A program made the translations under genes and the position numbers. DNA of 60,907 bases from DSBN01 sp041686355. Its GTDB lineage: Bacteria > Spirochaetota > Spirochaetia > DSM-16054 > Sediminispirochaetaceae. The notes beneath the pieces were generated by a model. It had not been told where the DNA came from. It did no database searches and worked only from the letters and a program-made list of their open reading frames with translations. Numbering within the stretch: position 1 is the stretch's first letter; every line of letters begins with the position of its first letter. Below are positions 9,067 to 18,915 of the stretch, in pieces. Location: the NCBI GenBank assembly GCA_041686355.1, contig JAWLDZ010000010.1:1-60907 (forward strand). Direction: 5' to 3'.

Positions 9067-10489
9067 ACTGTTCAAACTGTAGCAGGGCCTGGGCATGAAG
9101 CATTTCACGGCCGCCAATAGTTCGGCAGCCCGCATCCGCCGCCCTACGTAAAAAGCGGGTCCACTCAGGAGCGTATATCAGTTCGTATACTATCTCTGAA
9201 CCCTTAAACCGGTATCCCGGCAGAGGATCAATTTCGGTATTCGGCTCCATTCCTGCACTGGTGGTCTGCACAATCAGATGAAATTTTCCCACAGTCAGGT
9301 GGCTGTGTATCGACTGCCAGTTTACTTTAAATTCCGCGGCCAAGGCTGCCGCCTTTTCATCGGTACGGTTTACGATGCTTACCGATAACCCCGCCTGAGC
9401 AAGTGCATATACCACGGTACGGGCAACCCCTCCAGCCCCAATTACAAGTGCGCGTTTTCCCCCTGACAGGACATCGGTTCTCTTCAGTGGGGCTAAAAAG
9501 CCCTCGTAATCGGTATTACTGCCACACCAGCCCTCGGAGGTTCGAATTACAGTGTTGCATGAGCCAATACTCTGCACCGCATTCTCAACCTGGTTAACGT
9601 GCTTAATAATCTCCTGTTTGTGGGGTACTGTTACGGAAAATCCGCGTATCCCAAGCTGTTCGGCCAGGCTCATAAACAATCCGACATCATCGACCTGGAA
9701 GGGCAGATAAACAGCGTTCATCCTCCTTTCAGCAAACCAGGGGTTATGCAGCTGGGGGCTTTTACTGTGGAGCACCGGATTCCCTATAATACCGAAATAC
9801 ACAGTATCGGTATCCTGCTTCGATACCCGGTATACCTCTTCTAACTCCCGCGGGCTGGTCTGCCCCGGGGCTCCGCTTCGCTCACCGACGGAACAGAAAG
9901 TCAGCATGGAACCGCACAGCTGAGGTGCTGCCCGGCTAAAAAAGCCAAAAGCCCCCATTCCAAGCACGATCTTGTTCCTGATATGGGAGGTCTCACTGGT
10001 AATTTGAATGAGTTTAAGTACGTCCTGGAGCGATCTTGGGTAACAGGCTACCTTGGGAATCTCTCCTCCCGCAGCAATTTCTTCTATCAATACCTTCATA
10101 GAGGCTGGAACACCCATAAAATCATGGAGCGAACGAATCACCCGAATGCCCAACTCTGCCGCTCTCTTTTCTACACCGGGAGCAGTCACTCCCCATTCAA
10201 GATCAACATGGGTAATTCCGTGACTCAGCAGCTGTTCCAACAAGTGCAGACGTTCGGTACCGCTCAACTCCGTTCTTTGGCCGCCATCTTCTTCAAGACG
10301 GAAAGAAAGAATAACTACGGAAAGAGAGGCTTCACGGACGGTGTCAAGAATCGAGGCAATACAGGCTTCGTTTTTATGCTGGCAAAGATCAAGGCGTATC
10401 TCGACAGCATCGATCCACTGAGAGTGAGCTCGGATATTTTGCAGCTTATACGCGTCTGAATGCGAAGTAAGAGTTAAACAGCGAAGCAT
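9035..10489 (-). CDS. aroDE: Fused 3-dehydroquinate dehydratase (type I) / shikimate dehydrogenase
   Basis: Bifunctional enzyme for two successive shikimate-pathway steps: dehydroquinate to dehydroshikimate to shikimate. Residues 1-225 are type I AroD, with E-I-R-L-D (29-33), His122 in S-L-H-D-F, the Schiff-base Lys146 in P-K-V-A, and a G-A-P-G-Q loop at 206-210. Residues 231-484 are AroE, with N-P-V-L-H-S-K-S-P (shikimate binding), catalytic Lys291 in V-P-H-K, N-T-D-Y-E, and a G-A-G-G-V-A dinucleotide loop. GGGGAGGA precedes the ATG. Third gene of the icd - TPR lipoprotein - aroDE operon, 11 bases behind its neighbour. Confidence 0.95.
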   Translation of the reverse strand: MLRCLTLTSHSDAYKLQNIRAHSQWIDAVEIRLDLCQHKNEACIASILDTVREASLSVVILSFRLEEDGGQRTELSGTERLHLLEQLLSHGITHVDLEWGVTAPGVEKRAAELGIRVIRSLHDFMGVPASMKVLIEEIAAGGEIPKVACYPRSLQDVLKLIQITSETSHIRNKIVLGMGAFGFFSRAAPQLCGSMLTFCSVGERSGAPGQTSPRELEEVYRVSKQDTDTVYFGIIGNPVLHSKSPQLHNPWFAERRMNAVYLPFQVDDVGLFMSLAEQLGIRGFSVTVPHKQEIIKHVNQVENAVQSIGSCNTVIRTSEGWCGSNTDYEGFLAPLKRTDVLSGGKRALVIGAGGVARTVVYALAQAGLSVSIVNRTDEKAAALAAEFKVNWQSIHSHLTVGKFHLIVQTTSAGMEPNTEIDPLPGYRFKGSEIVYELIYAPEWTRFLRRAADAGCRTIGGREMLHAQALLQFEQFNSAYNPGAE

Positions 10490-10500
10490 CCGTTCCTCCC

Positions 10501-12189
10501 CTATTGTGTTTGATTTTGCAGGTCACGCATTCTGCGTCTTAACGACTGATCTTCAGGATTAAGAGCTATTGCCTGACGAAGATAGCGAATAGCTTTATTG
10601 TATTCGCCCGTTGATTCATACAGCTGTGCTATTTCAATCAGTGCATTTACATTTTGCATATTTTCCAGCAATGCAGACTGCAGATACTGCAGCTTTCTCT
10701 GCTGATCCTGCACCAAGCGAGCCCGGAAATAGAGCAATACACTTCTCACTTCCGATTCGGTAGACTCGTTCACCCGACGATCAACGTACTCGGAAGCTTC
10801 CTGCTGATAACCGCTGTCCAACAGCTGATTTAGATAAGTACGAACGGCAACCGGATCATCGGGAAATTTTTCGGATAAGCTCCGAGCATAACGTACCGCA
10901 GTCTGCGGTTGGTCAATGGCATCGTAGACCCGTACCGCTTTCCGCAGAAGTGAGAGGGTTTGACGAACCTCAAGCAGCTCTTCCAGGTAGTCCACAGCCA
11001 CCGACCAGCGTTCAAGCTCTATCGCTGTATCAAGCAAAGATAAAACTATTGTAAGGTTTTCAGGATCTTCCTCCAGACGCTGCTGGAAATACTCAAAAGC
11101 CTCTTCCTGGCGGCCTATTTGTATAAGAAGTTCTCCATAAAGAGCGGAAAAACGCTGAAAGTCGGGATACTCCTGCATACCTCTCTCAGCCAGAACCAAG
11201 GCCTCCTCATGTCGGTCATTTCGGAGCATTGATTGCACTTTTACCAGCAAGGTCTCAGGGGTCTCTCCGGTCCTCTGCTCAACCACCGCAGCAATACGCC
11301 CAGCCTGCTCATGTTTTCCCTGCAGTTCCAGCAGCTGGGCACGCTTCTGCAGAAAAATTGTCTGATCGGGAAATTGGATAATGGCGTTTGAAAGTAGTCT
11401 ATCCGCTGTTTCAAGATCACCTGCCTGTAAATACACATTAATTGCCCATTGAAGCACATACCGTTTTTCCGAAAATTCAAGCTGCAGCTGTTCAACATGA
11501 GGTAAAGCATCTTCATGATTTCCTTGCGCATAGTAAATTCTGACCAGTCCAAGCCTTGCAGGATAACAGGAGTCATCATTTTCCAGTACCCGACGATACA
11601 ATTCTTGGGCTTCCCCGAAGTCTCTGTTAACTTCCAGAAAATATCCATGCAAATAGAGGGCCAACATAGAGTTCGGATTGATCTGTACTATATTGGAGGT
11701 CACTTCCCCGGCCTGTTCCCTCTGCTCAGAGGATTTGCTGGTGAGCACCGCAACAGCCGAGGCCAAAGAGGAGAGGAAGGTCGTTTCCTCTTGAGATATA
11801 TCAGGCACCCGCCCCTGGGCAACAGCCTCAAACAAGCGAGGGTAGATGCTGCCGCTGGGAGGCCTGTTCGGATCTGTGCCATATTCCAGATAGGGATAGA
11901 CAAAATGATACAGTCGGTTGGCCACAAAGGCCAGCTCCGTTCCTGCTTCGCTGCTGTGTAAGTTGTGTGCGTAAAGTGTGTTTAAAGCTCTATCAAGCGA
12001 ACGGGGAGTACCCTGAGTGATATTGGAGCGAACCTCCTCCAGTCTAGCTCCCCGCTGCTGTATATCACGCCGGAGGTCGGTATTAACCTCTTGGGGTGTT
12101 GCGTCTCCGGCGCAGCCGAATACCAACAGCATCCACACAGCGCCTGTCAACGCAATCCCAACTCCTTTAAGGATCCCGGCTCGCATCAT
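10501..12189 (-). CDS. TPR-repeat lipoprotein
   Basis: 562-residue predicted lipoprotein: hydrophobic leader with lipobox L-V-F-G-C (Cys26), then at least ten degenerate tetratricopeptide repeats, clearest near the C-terminus (Y-N-K-A-I-R-Y-L-R-Q-A-I-A-L-N-P-E-D). TPR arrays act as scaffolds for protein complexes; probably periplasmic side of a membrane here. Lies 14 bases after icd and 11 before aroDE, so co-transcribed, though no functional link to either is evident. No Shine-Dalgarno at the ATG; the ATG three bases further in is equally possible. Specific role unknown. Confidence 0.82.
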   Translation of the reverse strand: MMRAGILKGVGIALTGAVWMLLVFGCAGDATPQEVNTDLRRDIQQRGARLEEVRSNITQGTPRSLDRALNTLYAHNLHSSEAGTELAFVANRLYHFVYPYLEYGTDPNRPPSGSIYPRLFEAVAQGRVPDISQEETTFLSSLASAVAVLTSKSSEQREQAGEVTSNIVQINPNSMLALYLHGYFLEVNRDFGEAQELYRRVLENDDSCYPARLGLVRIYYAQGNHEDALPHVEQLQLEFSEKRYVLQWAINVYLQAGDLETADRLLSNAIIQFPDQTIFLQKRAQLLELQGKHEQAGRIAAVVEQRTGETPETLLVKVQSMLRNDRHEEALVLAERGMQEYPDFQRFSALYGELLIQIGRQEEAFEYFQQRLEEDPENLTIVLSLLDTAIELERWSVAVDYLEELLEVRQTLSLLRKAVRVYDAIDQPQTAVRYARSLSEKFPDDPVAVRTYLNQLLDSGYQQEASEYVDRRVNESTESEVRSVLLYFRARLVQDQQRKLQYLQSALLENMQNVNALIEIAQLYESTGEYNKAIRYLRQAIALNPEDQSLRRRMRDLQNQTQ

Positions 12190-12203
12190 TTTCGTTATTC
12201 TGC

Positions 12204-13412
12204 TTAATCCATGTGAGCAATTAGCGCATCGGCAAATTCACTACAGGAAACCTTTGTAGAACCTTCCATCATGCGGGCAAAATCATAGGTTACCTGTTTG
12301 TCTCTTATCGCACCGGTCATTCCTTTTTCAATTAAAGCAGCCACTTCATTCCAACCTAAATATTCAAACATAAGCCGCCCGGACAGAATCAGGGAACTGG
12401 GGTTGACCTTGTCTTGTCCAGCATATTTTGGAGCAGTCCCATGGGTTGCCTCAAAAATTGCATGCCCGGTTTCAGAATTGATATTTGCTCCCGGCGCAAT
12501 TCCAATACCTCCTACCTGCGCAGCAAGTGCATCGGACATGTAATCGCCGTTCAGATTCATGGTAGCAATTACATCAAACTCGTCTGCCCGGGTAAGGATC
12601 TGCTGCAGAAAAGCATCAGCAATAACATCTTTTATCAGGATTTTTCCCTCGGGCACATTACCGCCGCATTCATCCCAGCTGACTACCTGGTCCGCATACT
12701 CCCGTTTTGCCAACTCATAACCCCATTCACGAAAGGCGCCTTCGGTATACTTCATGATGTTTCCCTTATGCACCAGGGTTACACTTTTGCTTCCATGTTC
12801 GATCGCATATTCAATCGCCGCCCGCACCAAACGCTCGGTACCGGTCCGGCTAATGGGTTTAATCCCAATTCCGGAATCAGAACGAATATCCCACCCAAAC
12901 TCCTCTTTTAGAAACTTAATCAGGACGGCAGTTTTGGCATCTCCCGCCTTCAGTTCCAAACCCGCGTATACATCTTCGGTATTTTCGCGGAATACCACCA
13001 TATCAACCTTCTCCGGCTGCTTTACCGGCGAGGGAATACCAGGATAGTGCTTCACCGGTCGTAAACACACATACAGGTCAAGCTGTTGCCGCAGAGAAAC
13101 ATTCAAACTGCGAAACCCACCGCCCACAGGCGTGGTAAGAGGACCTTTAATCGCAACCAGGTACTCGCGTATGGTATCCAAAGTACTCTTTGGAAGCCAC
13201 TCACCGGTTTTATTGTAACCCTTTTCACCGGCATACACTTCTTTCCATTGCACTCCGCGCTTACCGCCATAAGCTTTTTCCACTGCTGCATCAAAGACCT
13301 TTCGGGATGCCGGCCAGATATCGACACCGATCCCGTCGCCTTCTATATACGGAATTACCGGTTGATCGGGAACATGCAATCCCTGTTCAGTTTGTGTTAT
13401 TTTATCGTTCAA
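12204..13412 (-). CDS. icd: Isocitrate dehydrogenase [NADP+]
   Basis: Oxidative decarboxylation of isocitrate to 2-oxoglutarate. Very close to the E. coli Icd type: Y-I-E-G-D-G-I-G near the N-terminus, R-S-L-N-V-S-L-R-Q with the serine regulated by phosphorylation in enterics, F-R-E-N-T-E-D-V-Y-A-G, and A-P-K-Y-A-G-Q-D with the Lys-Tyr pair of NADP-specific enzymes. I place the start at the TTG at 13412 (402 residues): GAAAGGGGG lies 6-7 bases upstream and the length then matches the family. An in-frame extension to 13466 would cross the predicted promoter. Head of the icd - TPR - aroDE operon. Confidence 0.94.
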   Translation of the reverse strand: MNDKITQTEQGLHVPDQPVIPYIEGDGIGVDIWPASRKVFDAAVEKAYGGKRGVQWKEVYAGEKGYNKTGEWLPKSTLDTIREYLVAIKGPLTTPVGGGFRSLNVSLRQQLDLYVCLRPVKHYPGIPSPVKQPEKVDMVVFRENTEDVYAGLELKAGDAKTAVLIKFLKEEFGWDIRSDSGIGIKPISRTGTERLVRAAIEYAIEHGSKSVTLVHKGNIMKYTEGAFREWGYELAKREYADQVVSWDECGGNVPEGKILIKDVIADAFLQQILTRADEFDVIATMNLNGDYMSDALAAQVGGIGIAPGANINSETGHAIFEATHGTAPKYAGQDKVNPSSLILSGRLMFEYLGWNEVAALIEKGMTGAIRDKQVTYDFARMMEGSTKVSCSEFADALIAHMD

Positions 13413-13438
13413 TTGTATCCCCCTTTCACTAAAAAGTG

Positions 13439-13489
13439 AGTGTACCAAAACCTGACCTTCTTGCAAACCCTTAAAGGCTATGTTACTAT
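13439..13489. promoter_or_regulatory. Divergent promoters sharing one palindromic -35 hexamer
   Basis: TTGCAA at 13461-13466 is its own reverse complement. Plus strand: TTGCAA, 17-base spacer, TACTAT (13484-13489), towards the lipoprotein at 13502. Minus strand: the same hexamer, 16-base spacer, TACACT (13444-13439), towards icd. The two promoters would compete for the same -35 bases. On the icd side a small 5-bp inverted repeat (TCACT/AGTGA, 13426-13439) lies just after the -10. Prediction by eye. Confidence 0.42.
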
Positions 13490-13501
13490 CGCTATACTAC
13501 A

Positions 13502-14602
13502 ATGAAAAAGCACATTTTATCCGTCACCCCAGTAATAATAGCAGTACTTATTGCAGCGTCATTTTTATCAGGATGCCCCACATCCCCCACAGTGGTATCT
13601 CCATCTAGCCGCTATTTTATTGTCGGCACCTCTGAACAACAAAAAGAGCTTAGGCTTTTGTTTCATGATCTCAATACCCAGTCCGAAAACCCCGAAAGCC
13701 GTTTCATTATAATTCAGGAAATTACTAAAAAATTACGTGCAGCCGAAAGGCCAAACTTACTTAATCTATTTCTCACAACTTATGTGGAAAATAACAAAAC
13801 CGATCCCTACAACGGGTATTACCTGTTGGTTGTAGCTCAGAATTATTTAAGTGAAGGAGCCGAACCGTTTGCGGTTCAGTACTTCGAGCGCATATTAAAA
13901 AACCATACTGACCTAGAAGTGAATGGAAACACCATCCACTACATCTGCTTGAAAAACCTTATCCGCCTGGGGGATGAACCTGAGTTAAAAGTAGATTACT
14001 ACAAAAAATTGATCTCCCAATTCAGCGACAAAATCGACAATGGCTCCACTTATTATTTCCTTGCGAAAACCTATGAAGAATTAGGTGAGTGGGATCTCGC
14101 CATACAAGCCTATCGTAATTTTCTCGGTCATCCGGAGGCCAAGGTGGCCGGAGTTCCCCATGCACATGAACAAGTACGTTCAATGATAGAGTTTTATGAT
14201 TACCCCAACAAAAACTGGACCATGGAAAGTCTGGATGACCTTGTAAAAACACTCAAATATGCAATGTGGACTCGTAACTCCCGTACTCTTACCCGCTACC
14301 GAGCCAAGGTTAATTTCTTCGCCATTTCATGGGAGGAAGCGCCTACCGAAGCAAATCAGAACTTCCTTTCCGGTTTAGGCAGTTTCATGGGTCAGAGGAT
14401 TCACTACAACAGTGAACTCGACCGGGATTCCAACACCCGCGAAGCGTACCTTCGTACATGGGGCTGGTCCTATCGTATAAAGACTTGGTATCTATATTTT
14501 CGCAGGGTCCATTTTCCGGCCGATCCGGAGATTCATGGTCAATGGGAATGGGCAGGTATCTACTTTGGTGAAAAACCTTTTACCGGAACCGATACACCTT
14601 AA
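13502..14602 (+). CDS. Predicted lipoprotein of unknown function (TPR-like)
   Basis: 366 residues. Leader with lipobox F-L-S-G-C (Cys at about 25), then a helical region with TPR-like segments (Y-Y-L-L-V-V-A-Q-N-Y-L and T-Y-Y-F-L-A-K-T-Y-E-E-L-G-E-W-D-L-A-I-Q-A-Y). The C-terminal third is aromatic-rich and unlike TPR. I do not recognise a named family. It leads a run of three exported proteins on the plus strand and diverges from icd. No Shine-Dalgarno is visible and the ATG is 12 bases after a -10 candidate. Confidence 0.7.
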   Translation: MKKHILSVTPVIIAVLIAASFLSGCPTSPTVVSPSSRYFIVGTSEQQKELRLLFHDLNTQSENPESRFIIIQEITKKLRAAERPNLLNLFLTTYVENNKTDPYNGYYLLVVAQNYLSEGAEPFAVQYFERILKNHTDLEVNGNTIHYICLKNLIRLGDEPELKVDYYKKLISQFSDKIDNGSTYYFLAKTYEELGEWDLAIQAYRNFLGHPEAKVAGVPHAHEQVRSMIEFYDYPNKNWTMESLDDLVKTLKYAMWTRNSRTLTRYRAKVNFFAISWEEAPTEANQNFLSGLGSFMGQRIHYNSELDRDSNTREAYLRTWGWSYRIKTWYLYFRRVHFPADPEIHGQWEWAGIYFGEKPFTGTDTP

Positions 14603-14636
14603 GACCAGGGCTTACAGGGTCGATAAGTGAAAAGAG

Positions 14637-15524
14637 ATGAATAGACTAACGAAACTCACTGCTGTTTCCCTTTTATTCGGCTTCCTTTTTTGCAGTACCG
14701 GATTGAACGCTGCCGAAAACGTTATTGTAACCGGCTCAGGCGCAGTTAAAAGCAGCAGCCGGGTAGACTGGCAAAGGGGTACATTTATTCTTACAGTCAG
14801 CTACCGCCCCAATCAGACTGATAAACCCTTGCCTGGACAACGCTCACAGGCGGAGGCTACCATTCGCCGTCATCTTCCTACTCTGTTTGTAGAAGAAATT
14901 TCAAAGATAAAAATCGACTCCCGCAAAAGCATAGCAGAGGCAATTGTGGAATCGCCAAATTTAGCCGCCGAATTCCAGAAACTGGCAGCCACAGGAAAAG
15001 TCGTCTCTTCGCACTTCAACGACGATTTTTTTGAGTTCCAACGCACCTACCACTATGACCTCTACCCGCAGATCGCCTCATTGTTTGTTACCCACACCCA
15101 AAGCAGCTCGCAGACAGAAGAGCTGACGTATGTGGCCGGCGGCCGCTACTCCGGCATTGTAATATACGTAAATAATCCTCTGGAAATGTTCGGAACCCAC
15201 ACGAAGGGCAGCCTGCAACCGGCAATCTTTCCCAGAGTGTATAATGAAAACACTGACCTTCTGATTGATATGCGGATGCTCGATCCAGAGACCTTGAAGT
15301 TAAAGGGAATGCTTCGTTATTATCACACTTCCCAGTTAGATGCAATTCAATCGCGGGTAGGCGAAGTGCCAATGTACGTGCATGCCACTGCCCTGTTCGG
15401 TGTGCACTCTACCGATCTGATTGTCTCCCAGCGGGCAGCCCGAAAAATCAAGGCAAGTCGGCATACCCTCTCACTGATTAAAGACGGAAAGATAGCAATC
15501 GTCTCAGAAACTCGATTGCGCTAA
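14637..15524 (+). CDS. Exported protein of unknown function
   Basis: 295 residues with a cleavable signal peptide (positive start, hydrophobic core, cleavage probably after L-N-A around residue 25) and no lipobox or other membrane helix, so probably periplasmic. A G-S-G-A-V motif follows the cleavage site, and a glycine/aromatic segment (V-A-G-G-R-Y-S-G-I-V-I-Y-V) lies mid-protein. I do not recognise the family with confidence; a distant likeness to LPP20/FlgT-type envelope proteins is only an impression. Starts 34 bases after the preceding lipoprotein gene, so probably the same transcript. Confidence 0.65.
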   Translation: MNRLTKLTAVSLLFGFLFCSTGLNAAENVIVTGSGAVKSSSRVDWQRGTFILTVSYRPNQTDKPLPGQRSQAEATIRRHLPTLFVEEISKIKIDSRKSIAEAIVESPNLAAEFQKLAATGKVVSSHFNDDFFEFQRTYHYDLYPQIASLFVTHTQSSSQTEELTYVAGGRYSGIVIYVNNPLEMFGTHTKGSLQPAIFPRVYNENTDLLIDMRMLDPETLKLKGMLRYYHTSQLDAIQSRVGEVPMYVHATALFGVHSTDLIVSQRAARKIKASRHTLSLIKDGKIAIVSETRLR

Positions 15525-15558
15525 GCATTTTCGGAAATTCCGTCAATTCTAAACCGCG

Positions 15559-15588
15559 TTGACTTTACCCCCCTTTTTGGGCTATATA
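15559..15588 (+). promoter_or_regulatory. Predicted sigma70 promoter for the SH3-domain lipoprotein
   Basis: TTGACT (15559-15564), 18-base spacer, TATATA (15583-15588), then an AAGGGAGG ribosome site and the ATG at 15607. Confidence 0.45.
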
Positions 15589-15606
15589 TCGTAAAGGGAG
15601 GTTTCA

Positions 15607-16923
15607 ATGGCTTGTAGGCAAAATAACTTTAAAAATTACTATATATCGCTTCTCGCCATGGTGGGAGCTTTGCTTTTTAGTACATGTTCGGGAGGTTCAA
15701 TTGGCTATGGAGTGGTACTTCTCTCTCCCGATAGCAATGCTGTAGAAACCGGGGCTCTCGTGGAAATCAAAAAGGAGTCCGATATTAGTGACACGTACAC
15801 CGTGGGCTACCCCGATTCGCAGGAAACCTATGAAATAGACAGATGGCGCGTAGAGGCTTTCGAGGATAGAAGGGCCGCTGCAACACGGGCCGAAGAGTAT
15901 GAACAGTATAAAAATTTGTTTGCCCGGAATTTGCGGGATGGTTTGGCTGTCCGGGAAGAACCGGACATAAGCGCCAGTCGTGTATATAAGTTGCGTAAGG
16001 ATCAAGAGTTAAAAATAATTGAGCGGACTGATACCCAGGAAGAGATCGGGGGGCATGACGGGGTCTGGTATAAGGTTATGACCAAAGATGGAACCCAAGG
16101 CTACTCCTTTGATTACTATCTGAATGTCTTTGATACCACCGCCGAACCTGAAGAACAGCAGGGACCCGACCTGACCATGCTCCGAGAAACCCTTGAAAAA
16201 AGCTTTCACCCCGAGAGTTTTGAGGAAATGGAGGAGAAACAACAGATTGATTTGGAACGCTTCAGTCCTGACTACGGCTTATTCAGCGATATGGATAAGC
16301 AGTCTATTACCATCCGCCTTTATAACAAGACTCACTCTTTCGAATATGACGAGATAAAACGAATCAATGAAGAGCGCTATGCATTTATACCCAGTGAACT
16401 TGAAATAGTTATTAAATCTGATGATAAGGTTCAGGCAATATTCAGCCAAGAAGATAAATCCTATGATCCAGTTTTTATCCACATGACGAATGAGGAAATC
16501 TCCGAGGTACGGGAAATGGAACAGGAAAGGCGGACGGAACTGTATGATAAGCTTGTAAACAGCGGTCCCCTTTTCACTAGCAATGCGTACGGCGAAATTG
16601 AATTTCTTGAAGATAGGCAGTTTGTATGGCGCCATCTGGAGCGTTTGGTACCGTCAATAGTTCCGTACAGCTCCTACCGTGATGGAGTGGTCCGCATGGA
16701 TTATTTCCTGTCCAAGGACCTTCGCTCCGACTACACAGGGGTCCTCTCATTTGTGTTTGATCAAGGCCCTGAATCTCCGGTATTCTTTCTGTATACCCTT
16801 GACGCAAGCTCACTCAGACTTGAGTATGTACCTGAACGCAACATTGATGAGAAAGTTGTGCAACAACGCAGCTCTTCGCGTCTTATAATGGCCTTTTTCG
16901 GACAAACTCCGAATTCTTTTTAA
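15607..16923 (+). CDS. Lipoprotein with bacterial SH3 domain
   Basis: 438 residues. Lipobox L-F-S-T-C (Cys about 27) after a hydrophobic leader. Residues about 110-180 form an SH3b-type domain: G-L-A-V-R-E-E-P, then S-R-V-Y-K-L-R-K, and W-Y-K-V-M-T-K-D-G-T-Q-G-Y. Such domains usually bind peptidoglycan or cell-wall peptides. The rest is acidic and beta-rich and lacks a recognised family. The domain order is familiar from treponemal lipoproteins. Six bases before the ABC-F gene, which has no ribosome site of its own, so the two are probably coupled. Confidence 0.78.
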   Translation: MACRQNNFKNYYISLLAMVGALLFSTCSGGSIGYGVVLLSPDSNAVETGALVEIKKESDISDTYTVGYPDSQETYEIDRWRVEAFEDRRAAATRAEEYEQYKNLFARNLRDGLAVREEPDISASRVYKLRKDQELKIIERTDTQEEIGGHDGVWYKVMTKDGTQGYSFDYYLNVFDTTAEPEEQQGPDLTMLRETLEKSFHPESFEEMEEKQQIDLERFSPDYGLFSDMDKQSITIRLYNKTHSFEYDEIKRINEERYAFIPSELEIVIKSDDKVQAIFSQEDKSYDPVFIHMTNEEISEVREMEQERRTELYDKLVNSGPLFTSNAYGEIEFLEDRQFVWRHLERLVPSIVPYSSYRDGVVRMDYFLSKDLRSDYTGVLSFVFDQGPESPVFFLYTLDASSLRLEYVPERNIDEKVVQQRSSSRLIMAFFGQTPNSF

Positions 16924-16929
16924 ACGACA

Positions 16930-18915
16930 ATGAAAACAATCCAAGCATCGGATATTCAACTCGCTTTTAGCGATCATACTGTTTTAAAAAACGTCCAACT
17001 CACCCTCACCACAAAAAGTCGTGCCGCCCTTACCGGTGGTAACGGAAGTGGTAAGTCAACATTGATGAAAATTATCAGTGGTGACATGCACCCCGATATG
17101 GGAACCATTGCAGTTCAGAGGGGAACGAGGGCTTCATACTTGCCCCAGAGTGGTAAGAAATTTTCTGGGGCCACCCTCTATCAGGAGGCCGAAACCGCTT
17201 TTTCCGAACTCCATCAACTGGTAGATGAGAAAGAGCAAATTGGAACCCAACTTAGCACAGTGACCAGTGAGGATAAATATACCCGTAATCTGCTTGAACG
17301 GCAACACGACATCGAAGAACGACTCCTGACAACTGATTATTACAATCGGGAGAAGGAGATTGAACAGGTATTGCTCGGTCTTGGATTCACACGAGCCGGT
17401 TTCCGGAAAAGCTGTGAACAGTTTTCCGGGGGCTGGCAAATGCGTATTGCCCTGGCAAAAATACTGCTTGAACATCCGGACATTCTACTGCTGGATGAAC
17501 CAACCAATTACCTCGACCTTGAAGCCCGCAACTGGCTGGAAGATTTTCTGCGCAACTACCAGGGGGGCTTCCTAATTGTATCTCACGATCGCTTTTTTCT
17601 CGATAGTACGGTAGACGAAACCTACGAGCTCTTTATGGGAGGCCTGCGCCGCTATCCCGGCAACTACTCGGCCTACCAAAAACGCAGAGAACAGGAGATC
17701 ATCGAACTTCAGCAGCAATACGAACGGCAGCAGGAAGAGATAGCCCGGGTCAACGCCTTTGTTCAGAAATTCCGTTATAACGCCTCGAAAGCCAGCCAGG
17801 TACAAAGTCGCATTAAATATCTCGAGAAGCTTGAACCGATTCAGCTGCCCCAGCATATGCAGAAAATCCACTTTTCCTTTCCCCCAGCCCCCCATTCCGG
17901 AAAAAAAGTACTCGAGTTAAAGAAAATAAGTAAATCCTACGGTCCCAACACGGTACTGAAGAATCTTTCCCTTGAAGTGCAGCGGGGTGAGAAACTGGTG
18001 GTAACCGGTGTAAACGGTGCCGGAAAATCGACACTCCTCAGAATCATTGCCGGGGTAGATTCACAGTATCAGGGGGAGGTCCTTTATGGTGCGGGAGTAA
18101 CCGCCGGCTATTTCTCACAGGAGCAGCGTGAACTGGAAGAGAGCCCGCGTTCCATTATCGATCTCTTTGAAGCCGAGGCACCCACAGAGCTGGTCCCCAA
18201 ACTGCGCAACCTGTTGGGGGCGTTCCTTTTTCAGGGTGATGATATTTACAAACCCATCAAGGTGCTCAGCGGAGGCGAACGCAGCCGTATAGCGCTGCTG
18301 AGGCTGCTTCTGCAGCCGCATAATCTGCTGATCCTCGATGAACCAACTAACCACTTGGATATTCACTCAAAGGACGTGCTCCTCGAAGCCCTCAAGAAGT
18401 ACTCCGGTACTTTGGTCTTCGTATCCCACGACCGTTACTTTATAGAGCACCTGGCTACTCGGGTCTTGGAATTGGGTGCTGAAGGCCCCCGTAATTTTCC
18501 CGGTGACTATCAGTATTACTTATATCGCCTCGAAAAAGAAGCGGCTCAGGATGAGGATACGGATTCCTCCGATCCATCGGTATCTGCCTCCGCTTCAACA
18601 GCTCCGGAAGCGGCCGCTTCTTCCGGTATAAGCAATGCTGGGTACGAAGAACTCAAGCAGCAGAAAAAGCGCCTGCGGAAACTGGAAGCGGAGGAGCAGA
18701 AGCTAGTTGGGATGATGGATGAGCTCGAGCAGGAACACAATCGTATTCAGGCCGACATGGCCCTTCCGGAAGTGTATTCGCAGGCAGAAAAAATTACCCA
18801 TCTACAGAGACGTTTGAGCGAAAATGAACAGGAACAGACCCAACTTTCAGAACAATGGGAAGCGATTGCCCTGGAAAAAGAATCACTTGCCAAGGAGGTT
18901 CCTGATCGCCGATGA
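16930..18915 (+). CDS. ABC-F family ATPase
   Basis: Soluble twin-ATPase of the ABC-F family; members act on the ribosome rather than in transport. Domain 1: Walker A G-N-G-S-G-K-S-T, signature F-S-G-G-W-Q, Walker B L-L-L-D-E-P-T-N-Y-L-D. Domain 2: G-V-N-G-A-G-K-S-T, L-S-G-G-E-R-S, L-I-L-D-E-P-T-N-H-L-D. A charged interdomain linker and a C-terminal coiled coil (last 90 residues after a Ser/Ala-rich hinge) give a Uup/YheS-like layout. No membrane segments. 661 residues. The stop overlaps the start of the 78-residue membrane protein. Confidence 0.93.
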   Translation: MKTIQASDIQLAFSDHTVLKNVQLTLTTKSRAALTGGNGSGKSTLMKIISGDMHPDMGTIAVQRGTRASYLPQSGKKFSGATLYQEAETAFSELHQLVDEKEQIGTQLSTVTSEDKYTRNLLERQHDIEERLLTTDYYNREKEIEQVLLGLGFTRAGFRKSCEQFSGGWQMRIALAKILLEHPDILLLDEPTNYLDLEARNWLEDFLRNYQGGFLIVSHDRFFLDSTVDETYELFMGGLRRYPGNYSAYQKRREQEIIELQQQYERQQEEIARVNAFVQKFRYNASKASQVQSRIKYLEKLEPIQLPQHMQKIHFSFPPAPHSGKKVLELKKISKSYGPNTVLKNLSLEVQRGEKLVVTGVNGAGKSTLLRIIAGVDSQYQGEVLYGAGVTAGYFSQEQRELEESPRSIIDLFEAEAPTELVPKLRNLLGAFLFQGDDIYKPIKVLSGGERSRIALLRLLLQPHNLLILDEPTNHLDIHSKDVLLEALKKYSGTLVFVSHDRYFIEHLATRVLELGAEGPRNFPGDYQYYLYRLEKEAAQDEDTDSSDPSVSASASTAPEAAASSGISNAGYEELKQQKKRLRKLEAEEQKLVGMMDELEQEHNRIQADMALPEVYSQAEKITHLQRRLSENEQEQTQLSEQWEAIALEKESLAKEVPDRR

